Assembly: GCA_027038335.1 (NCBI GenBank)
Contig: JALVWI010000297.1
Location: 1-6,629 of the forward strand
Source: Campylobacterales bacterium
Lineage (GTDB): Bacteria; Campylobacterota; Campylobacteria; Campylobacterales; JALSKU01
DNA length: 6,629 nucleotides
Reading direction: 5' to 3'
The translations under genes and the position numbers were made by a program. The notes under the pieces are model-generated. The model was given only the letters and a program-made list of their open reading frames with translations, did no database searches and was not told where the DNA came from. This document shows, piece by piece, positions 1 through 5,504 of this stretch (position 1 is the first letter of the stretch; each line of letters begins with the position of its first letter).

Positions 1-34
1 TTGGGAACTTGTTTTCAAGAAAAGGAGATATTGA
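1..34 (+). CDS. ispDF: 3' end of an upstream gene, probably ispDF (partial)
   Basis: Only about ten codons are inside the window. Reading from base 2 gives WELVFKKRRY followed by TGA at 32-34, one base before the regulator's ATG. From memory, the gene before the HP1021/Cj1608-type regulator in Campylobacterota is ispDF, the bifunctional enzyme of the methylerythritol-phosphate isoprenoid pathway, and its C-terminus carries a Trp a few residues from the end, which fits this frame. The alternative frame from base 1 (LGTCFQEKEILI) ends at TGA 37-39 and would overlap the regulator start as ATGA. The fragment is too short to decide on sequence alone, so the assignment rests mainly on remembered gene order. 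Confidence 0.35.
   Translation, partial: WELVFKKRRY
22..27 (+). promoter_or_regulatory. Ribosome binding site of the response regulator gene
   Basis: AAGGAG lies 8 bases before the ATG at 36. It decides the start: a TTG at 9 in the same frame would add nine residues in front of the receiver-domain motif and has no such site before it. The site lies inside the end of the upstream gene, so translation of the two may be coupled. Confidence 0.85.
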
Positions 35-35
35 T

Positions 36-932
36 ATGAAAGTACTTATTGTTGAAAATGAGATTTATTTAGCACAGAGCATCTCTGCTAAACTTTCTGA
101 AGTAGGATATAGTTGTAAAATTGTAGCAACTATAAAAGAGTCTTTAGAAGAAGGGTATTATGATATAGTTTTATTATCTACAAACATATCCGGACAAAAT
201 TTTTATCCCGCTATCAAAAAATATAAAAACTCTATTATTATACTTCTAATATCTTATATCAGTAATGATACAGTTTCCAAGCCACTTAAAATGGGAGTTG
301 ATGACTATATGTTAAAACCCTTTATGATCGAAGAGTTGATAAGAAAAATAGATCATCTTTTCGAATATAAAAAATTTAAAAAAGAGAATGAATTTTTAAA
401 AAATTATATAGAAAACTCTTTTAAAAATAGTTCATTAAAGCGAATTGATACCAAAAAGATAAATCTTCCTATATTTATAAGAAGTAGTTATCAAAAACTT
501 ATCGATAAACTTGTGTATGAATATACAAAAAGTATAAATGAAACTCCGGTATTTATTGCGGTTGATTCCCCTCATGCTATAGGTAAAATTGAACAGTATG
601 ACAACCACACACTGCTTTATTTAGTTAATTTTCAAAAACTAAAAAAGAGTGAAAAAACAAAACTCTTATCAGTAATCGACAAAAAACGGGTGATCTTATG
701 TACAACTGACTTAAATGAAGAGTTAAATAATGATTTCAATCTACTTTCTCTTGATAATTATAATAAAATATATGAAAATGGCGATATACTATCTATTGAT
801 GATTATGTAAAATACATCATACAAACTTTTCAAAACAAATTTACCGATACGGAACTTAGTAAGAAATTAGGAATTTCAAGAAAAAGTTTATGGGAAAAAA
901 GAAAGAAATATGGAATCAATAAGAAAAAATAA
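36..932 (+). CDS. Atypical orphan response regulator, HP1021/Cj1608 (CemR) type
   Basis: A 298-residue DNA-binding regulator of the cytoplasm. Residues 1-115 form a receiver domain starting MKVLIVENE, with the switch lysine kept (K94 in MLKPF). The phospho-acceptor position is a serine (S48 in IVLLSTN), and the acidic pair is E7-N8 instead of two acids, so normal phosphorylation by a histidine kinase is unlikely. Residues about 254-295 end in a Fis/NtrC-type helix-turn-helix (ELSKKLGISRKSLWEKRKKYGI). The region between, about 145-240, resembles a shortened, degenerate NtrC-type AAA+ domain with no working Walker A. Length, degenerate acceptor and neighbours match the HP1021 family, which in Helicobacter and Campylobacter controls metabolic and stress genes and, in H. 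pylori, binds the replication origin; that role is inferred by family here. No kinase gene is adjacent. The 3' end overlaps the next gene by 23 bases. Confidence 0.88.
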   Translation: MKVLIVENEIYLAQSISAKLSEVGYSCKIVATIKESLEEGYYDIVLLSTNISGQNFYPAIKKYKNSIIILLISYISNDTVSKPLKMGVDDYMLKPFMIEELIRKIDHLFEYKKFKKENEFLKNYIENSFKNSSLKRIDTKKINLPIFIRSSYQKLIDKLVYEYTKSINETPVFIAVDSPHAIGKIEQYDNHTLLYLVNFQKLKKSEKTKLLSVIDKKRVILCTTDLNEELNNDFNLLSLDNYNKIYENGDILSIDDYVKYIIQTFQNKFTDTELSKKLGISRKSLWEKRKKYGINKKK

Positions 933-2109
933 TACATTAAAAGAGTTACATTTAGATAAAGAAGCTATAGCAACTCTATCTTTAGTAAAAGAGGGTATTT
1001 TAAAACCCATAGATAAGCTTATGAATAAAGCAGAATCTGAGGATATTTATAAAAATCATACATACAAAGGACAATTTTTACCTTTTCCGTTTATTTTGGC
1101 TCCCGCAGGCAGAAGAAATAAAGAAGTTTTAAAAAGTGCAAAAAAAGGCGAGATATTAAAAATAGTTGTCGATAATAAAATAAAAGGTTATATAGAGGTT
1201 ACTTCAGTATATAAAATAGATATAAAAAGAAGGATCAAAGCAATATTCGGTACTGATGATGAAACACATCCGGGTGTAAAGGATACTTTAAAAAGGCTTG
1301 GTGAATATGCGATTTGTGGAAAATATGACATAGAGTTTAATGATATAAAAAATGTAAAAAGAACAATAAAAAATGCAAAAAAACAGATAGATGCACAAAA
1401 AACTACCGCTATCATGATGGCTGCAAAACCTTTACATAGAGCTCACGAAAGACTCGTAAGACTAACATTAGAAAATACTGACTTATTGGTCATATTTCTT
1501 TTGAAACCATATAAGAAGGATATTTTATCTTACGATATAAGATATAAAACATTTGAATATTTTGTAGATAATTTTCTCCCTAAGAATAGAGTTATTGTAG
1601 TACCATTTGAAAACACATATATTTTTGCTGGATATAATAATGCTATATTGGATTCACTAGCGGCTAAAAACTTTGGCTGCTCTCACATAATACTAGGACA
1701 AAATCATTCAGGAATCGGTATCTTTTACAATAATGACAGGATAAACTCCATCATGGATAAAGTAGCAAAAAGTGGTATAAATGTAGAAATAGTAAGTGAG
1801 TTTGTTTATTGTAATCAATGCAAAACACTAGTTAGTACAAAAACTTGCCCACATGGAAAACACCACCATATATCTTATCATTCACCATCAATCCTTGAGA
1901 TATTAAAAGCCGGCTTACTGCCACCTGCAGTTTTGGTTAGAAAAGAGATCTCAGCTATTATACTAAGTGAGCTTTTTAAAAATAGATTTAAAGACTTGAG
2001 TAATATTTATGACTCCGTAATGCCCGGTAATGGACTTTTGGAAGAGCATAATGAAAAAGATTTTTATATAAAATTACTTGAACTTTACCAAACAACATCA
2101 CTTACATAA
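910..2109 (+). CDS. Sulfate adenylyltransferase-like protein with altered active site
   Basis: A 399-residue protein with the layout of ATP sulfurylase (ATP + sulfate to APS). There is an N-terminal PUA-like part (about 1-160, with the THPGV motif at 119-123), a nucleotidyltransferase core (about 165-300) and a zinc-type C-terminal signature with C301, C304, C313 and H315 (STKTCPH). The HxxH nucleotide motif is kept (H176, H179 in PLHRAHE). The family's QTRNP before it reads MAAKP, GRDHAG reads GQNHSG (263-268), AGPREA reads AGYNNA, and SGTKVR near 322 is replaced. The two arginines that bind sulfate in characterised enzymes are thus gone. No APS reductase, kinase or CysD/N gene is nearby. 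The ATG at 910 lies in the regulator gene and has only a weak purine-rich site, so translation probably depends on coupling. It resembles Cj1609, annotated as a putative sulfate adenylyltransferase. The fold is sure; the substrate is unknown. Confidence 0.85.
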   Translation: MESIRKNNTLKELHLDKEAIATLSLVKEGILKPIDKLMNKAESEDIYKNHTYKGQFLPFPFILAPAGRRNKEVLKSAKKGEILKIVVDNKIKGYIEVTSVYKIDIKRRIKAIFGTDDETHPGVKDTLKRLGEYAICGKYDIEFNDIKNVKRTIKNAKKQIDAQKTTAIMMAAKPLHRAHERLVRLTLENTDLLVIFLLKPYKKDILSYDIRYKTFEYFVDNFLPKNRVIVVPFENTYIFAGYNNAILDSLAAKNFGCSHIILGQNHSGIGIFYNNDRINSIMDKVAKSGINVEIVSEFVYCNQCKTLVSTKTCPHGKHHHISYHSPSILEILKAGLLPPAVLVRKEISAIILSELFKNRFKDLSNIYDSVMPGNGLLEEHNEKDFYIKLLELYQTTSLT

Positions 2110-2113
2110 GGGT

Positions 2114-2119
2114 GAAGGA
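2114..2119 (+). promoter_or_regulatory. Ribosome binding site of pgpA
   Basis: GAAGGA stands 6 bases before the ATG at 2126, in the 16-base gap after the stop of the preceding gene. It favours this ATG over the in-frame TTG at 2078, which would lie inside the upstream gene and add 16 residues lacking family features. Confidence 0.8.
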
Positions 2120-2125
2120 CAAATC

Positions 2126-2602
2126 ATGAGAAAACTTTTTTTGACATTTTTTTATACAGGATTATCACCGTTTGCTCCGGGAACTGTAGGTAGTATTGTA
2201 GCAGCTATCCTAGGATATATAATACTTCTATATTTTCCTGTTTCTACGCTGATTTTACTAACTATTTTGATAACCTTGATAGCTATAAAAGAGATAGATA
2301 AATATGAAAAATTAACCGATACACATGATCCTAAAGAGATAGTTATAGATGAAGTAGTAGGAGTTTGGCTTGCTTTTGCATTAAGTGGAGCAACTATACT
2401 TCAAATGGTTTTAAGTCTTATTTTTTTTAGAATTTATGATATTTGGAAACCCTCCATTATAGGAAAGGTTGATCAAAACTATAAAGGCGGTATCGGCGTA
2501 ATGGGTGATGATATAATAGCCGGAATTTTAGCGGGTATATCCTCAGCATTAATTTATCAACTATATAACTATCTTGTTACTTCAGGTTATATAACTTTTT
2601 AA
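2126..2602 (+). CDS. pgpA: Phosphatidylglycerophosphatase A
   Basis: A 158-residue inner-membrane enzyme that removes the terminal phosphate from phosphatidylglycerophosphate to give phosphatidylglycerol. The three family blocks are all present and intact: SPFAPGTVGS near residues 14-23, HDPKEIVIDEVVG near 67-79 with the D75-E76 pair, and GGIGVMGDDIIAG near 121-133 with D128-D129, the acidic residues expected to hold the catalytic Mg2+. Hydrophobic segments are visible at about 20-56, 79-103 and 130-150. Length is close to the family norm of about 160-170. It follows the adenylyltransferase-like gene by 16 bases and is probably the last gene of the rightward transcript. Its last 26 bases overlap the convergent exporter gene. 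Confidence 0.95.
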   Translation: MRKLFLTFFYTGLSPFAPGTVGSIVAAILGYIILLYFPVSTLILLTILITLIAIKEIDKYEKLTDTHDPKEIVIDEVVGVWLAFALSGATILQMVLSLIFFRIYDIWKPSIIGKVDQNYKGGIGVMGDDIIAGILAGISSALIYQLYNYLVTSGYITF

Positions 2603-4280
2603 AAGTATCACACTCTTTTTTAAGTGTATCTATTTGTCCCTGACAAGCAATTTGTCCATTTTCAAAAACTAAAATCCTATCGGAATTTTCAACTGTACTA
2701 AGCCTATGAGCAACAACAAAAACTATCAAATCTTTTTTAAGTTCATAGATAGTTTTTATAATAGAGGCTTCGCTTTGATTGTCAAGTGCACTTGTAGCTT
2801 CATCAAGTATGAGAATATCTGGACTTGTATATAAAGCTCTTGCGATTGCGATTCTTTGTCTTTGTCCTCCACTTAGATTTGTTCCAGACTCATCTAAAAC
2901 CGTATCCAAACCATCTTTTAATGTTTTTACATATTCCCATAGATTAGCTTTTTTAAGTGCTTCTATTATCCGCTTGTCATCTCTTTTTTTACCGTAAGCC
3001 ACATTTGCCGCTATCGTGTCATTTACTATATAAATCCTCTGACTAACTACACATATATGCTCTCTCAAACTCTTTAGATCAAAATCTTTAAAATTTTCAC
3101 CGTTTAGATATATAACTCCGCTAGTAGGATCATAAAAACGCAGAAGAAGATTGACTACTGAGCTTTTTCCTCCTCCGCTATCACCCACAAGACCTATCAC
3201 TTCACCCTTTTTAGCACCAAAACTTATCTCTTTTAGAGCTTGGTTTTTGCCGTAATAAAGCTCTACATTATCAACTTTTATATTTTCTATAGAGCTTATT
3301 TTCTTTTTGCCCGAAGTTATAGCTATAGGATGAGACATTATCTCCTTTATCCTCTCATTGGCGGCAACAGCAACTTGAAATCTACTATAAGAGTTCGATA
3401 TCTTTTTCAACGGATCTAATAAAAGTGAAAGTGCTGTCAAAAATGAGAAAAATCCACCTGTTGTTAGCTCATGGGTGATCAAAACTTCTCTACCTCCTAC
3501 TACTACAACCAATACGATAGACACGGCTCCTACTATTTCAAAAACAGGTGCTAAGAGTTGCTGTTGTTTTACGGTTTTCATATTGATCTTAAAATACTCT
3601 AAATTTTGCTTTTTAAATCTCTCTTGTTCAAAATCCACAGCATTATAAGCTTTTATCATTTCATAATTATTGAAAATCTCACTTAATCTTGAAGTAACTT
3701 CTGCATTTTTTTCTTGAGATTTTTTAGATAAATTTTTAATTTTTCTAGAGATTATACCGATAGGATATATCGCCAAAGGGATAACAATGATAGAAAATAT
3801 CGCTAGTTTTGGACTTTGATATACAACAACTACCAACAATCCTATGGAGGTAAATACTCCTTTTAAAAAACTAACGGCATCTATAGCGATGGCACTTTGC
3901 ACTTTTGTTATATCATTTGTTATCCTACTTATAAGCTCTCCGCTATGTTTATTTAAATGAAATTCTAAATCCAGCTCAACAATATATCTAAGCATTTTAT
4001 CTTTTATAATTCTTACAACATCTTCACCTATATATGTAAGATAATATGATGATAAAAATGCCCCTATCCCTTTTCCGACAAAGGCTAAAATAATAAATGC
4101 AGGCAAAACATACAACATAGTAATATTTTGTTCTACAAAAATTTTATCCATTACAGGCTTTACAAGATATGCTACTGCTGCAGTTGATATAGATACAAGT
4201 ATCATACCGAATATCGCAAGAATCAATTTACCTTTATAATTTTTAAGATATGGTAGATACTCTTTAAAAAATTCTATCAA
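2577..4280 (-). CDS. msbA: MsbA-type ABC exporter (lipid flippase), fused TMD-NBD
   Basis: A 567-residue half-transporter expected to work as an inner-membrane homodimer; MsbA moves lipid A core from the inner to the outer leaflet using ATP. Residues 1-310 form the exporter-type membrane domain, with about six hydrophobic segments (near 18-40, 55-80, 133-153, 158-178, 245-265, 273-290) and the MsbA-like stretch SFLTALSLLLDPLKKISN. The nucleotide-binding domain spans about 333-567 and is complete: Walker A GDSGGGKSS (366-374), Q-loop Q414, signature LSGGQ (469-473), Walker B ILILDE (489-494), D-loop SALD (497-500) and H-loop H525. Both ATP sites of a homodimer should therefore work. The start is TTG: an in-frame TAA sits two codons upstream and the next ATG is at residue 26, inside the first membrane segment. 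Other lipid-linked glycan exporters such as PglK share this architecture, so the cargo is likely but not proven. Confidence 0.85.
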   Translation of the reverse strand: MIEFFKEYLPYLKNYKGKLILAIFGMILVSISTAAVAYLVKPVMDKIFVEQNITMLYVLPAFIILAFVGKGIGAFLSSYYLTYIGEDVVRIIKDKMLRYIVELDLEFHLNKHSGELISRITNDITKVQSAIAIDAVSFLKGVFTSIGLLVVVVYQSPKLAIFSIIVIPLAIYPIGIISRKIKNLSKKSQEKNAEVTSRLSEIFNNYEMIKAYNAVDFEQERFKKQNLEYFKINMKTVKQQQLLAPVFEIVGAVSIVLVVVVGGREVLITHELTTGGFFSFLTALSLLLDPLKKISNSYSRFQVAVAANERIKEIMSHPIAITSGKKKISSIENIKVDNVELYYGKNQALKEISFGAKKGEVIGLVGDSGGGKSSVVNLLLRFYDPTSGVIYLNGENFKDFDLKSLREHICVVSQRIYIVNDTIAANVAYGKKRDDKRIIEALKKANLWEYVKTLKDGLDTVLDESGTNLSGGQRQRIAIARALYTSPDILILDEATSALDNQSEASIIKTIYELKKDLIVFVVAHRLSTVENSDRILVFENGQIACQGQIDTLKKECDTFKKLYNLK

Positions 4281-4283
4281 TTT

Positions 4284-5504
4284 TTATCCTTTTAAACTCT
4301 TTCCGGCAAGATAACCGCTCATCCATGCAAAAGCAAAATTGTATCCGCCTCTTTTTCCTACTATATCCAAACTCTCCCCTGAAAAATATAAATTGTTGAC
4401 CAATTTTGACTCCATTGTTTTAGGATTTATCTCAAAAGTATCTATCCCTCCTCCACAAACTTCTGCATATTCAAATCCATGAGTATCGATTATGCAAAAC
4501 CTACTATCTTTTATCATTTGCACTATCTTTTTAATATCTTTTATACTCAACTCTTTTAATTTTTTATTTATAAACCCTAATTCTAAAGAAATATTTTTTA
4601 CAATTTTGTACGGCAACAAGCCCAATAACATTATTTCAAGACTACTTTCTTGGTTATTTTTACAAGTTTTTGATAGTATTGATTGTAGTTTAGCTCTATC
4701 ATACTGAGGTAGCATATCTATGCTGATAGTAACTTCCTTATTTTTAAGCAGTAATTTTGAGACATAAAAAGATATATCAAGTACGGCAAAACCGCTTAAA
4801 CCATACTTGGCAAACAGCACATCACCTAGCGTTGAGATACTTTTATACTCTTTTGAAAGCAGAGTTACTTTAGCTTCTATCTTGACTCCCGCCATTTTTG
4901 AAACTTTTTTCTCTTTTGTTTCAAGTTGCACAAGTGAAGGGTATATTTGATATATAGTATGACCGAAATATTTTGCTACATCTTCGCTAAAAGAGCTACC
5001 TCCAAGCTTAGAAGCGGCTTTGCTACCGCTAGAGATCAAAACTTTATCATATAAACTTATCTTTTTTTCACTATTTTCTAAGATAAACTTTTTATCCGAT
5101 TTTTTAACACTTACTATCTCTTGCGAAAGTCTAAGGTTGATACCCTTTTCTTTTATCTTTTCATAAAATATTTTTATAACCGAATTTGACTCAAATGAAA
5201 GAGGATATACTTTGCCCTCATCTTTTTCAACCAAATAAAGCCCTAAATCATTACAAAACTTTTCAAATCTCTTATAATTAAACTCTTTCAATCCATACTC
5301 TAAAAAGTCTAAATTATTACCAAAATAGTCATATTTGGATATATTAGCGTTTGATATATTGCATTTTCCGTTTCCTGAAACTCTTATCTTTTTGCCGATA
5401 CAATCATTTTTGTCGTACAAGTCTATAATATTATGATCATTTTTAGCTATCAAAGCAGCCATTACCCCGCTAGCTCCGGCACCTATGATAGCAATCCTAT
5501 CCAC
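4284..5504 (-). CDS. HI0933/YhiN-family FAD-dependent oxidoreductase (BaiN-like)
   Basis: A 406-residue cytoplasmic flavoprotein. The N-terminal dinucleotide-binding motif is GAGASG (8-13), followed by the family block VSGNGKCNISN (42-52). The middle has DVLFAKYGLSG (228-238), matching the family's LFTHxGlSGPAvL pattern. The C-terminus has CGGGIDTFEI (350-359), TMESKLV (363-369), YFSGESLDIVG (373-383) and GGYNFAFAWMSGY (386-398), which complete the FAD site. These blocks define the HI0933-like family (TIGR00275), labelled NAD(P)/FAD-dependent or aminoacetone-oxidase-family. Its physiological substrate is unknown in most bacteria, and nothing here shows one. The start is GTG: an in-frame TAA, the stop of the upstream gene, directly abuts it, and the GAGASG motif begins only seven residues later, so no later start works. 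Only a weak GAG-type ribosome site precedes it, so it probably relies on ribosomes finishing the TPR gene. Confidence 0.88.
   Translation of the reverse strand: MDRIAIIGAGASGVMAALIAKNDHNIIDLYDKNDCIGKKIRVSGNGKCNISNANISKYDYFGNNLDFLEYGLKEFNYKRFEKFCNDLGLYLVEKDEGKVYPLSFESNSVIKIFYEKIKEKGINLRLSQEIVSVKKSDKKFILENSEKKISLYDKVLISSGSKAASKLGGSSFSEDVAKYFGHTIYQIYPSLVQLETKEKKVSKMAGVKIEAKVTLLSKEYKSISTLGDVLFAKYGLSGFAVLDISFYVSKLLLKNKEVTISIDMLPQYDRAKLQSILSKTCKNNQESSLEIMLLGLLPYKIVKNISLELGFINKKLKELSIKDIKKIVQMIKDSRFCIIDTHGFEYAEVCGGGIDTFEINPKTMESKLVNNLYFSGESLDIVGKRGGYNFAFAWMSGYLAGKSLKG
4287..4292 (-). promoter_or_regulatory. Ribosome binding site of the ABC exporter gene
   Basis: On the minus strand AAAGGA stands 6 bases before the TTG at 4280. 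It lies in the last codons of the flavoprotein gene. It supports the TTG as the real start and suggests coupled translation with the upstream gene. Confidence 0.75.

Noticed and set aside
1188..1415. 75-codon open frame on the minus strand opposite the adenylyltransferase-like gene
   Set aside because: It lies wholly inside a well-supported gene, its hydrophobic F/I/S-rich product is typical of the complement of lysine-rich coding DNA, and it has no ribosome site.
2239..2581. Sequences matching the HP1021-box pattern TGTT[TA]C[TA] (2239-2245 and 2575-2581 on plus; one on minus at 6279-6285) as autoregulatory sites
   Set aside because: A pattern this degenerate is expected about three times by chance in the window on both strands. 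All hits are inside genes and none is near a promoter region. The box itself is quoted from memory.
2562..2600. Inverted repeat TATATAAC / GTTATATA (2562-2569 and 2586-2593) followed by a T-run, as a possible terminator for pgpA
   Set aside because: The stem has 8 pairs with only one G-C, the loop is 16 bases and the structure lies inside the coding end of pgpA. In DNA this A+T-rich such repeats are common by chance, so it is too weak to call a terminator.
2594..2606. Near-palindrome ACTTTT-T-AAAAGT at the pgpA stop
   Set aside because: Short, without a usable loop and made almost only of A and T; not a believable operator or terminator.
2779..2997. 72-codon plus-strand frame opposite the exporter's ATPase domain
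   Set aside because: It is the complement of codons for LSGGQ and Walker B, with no independent support.
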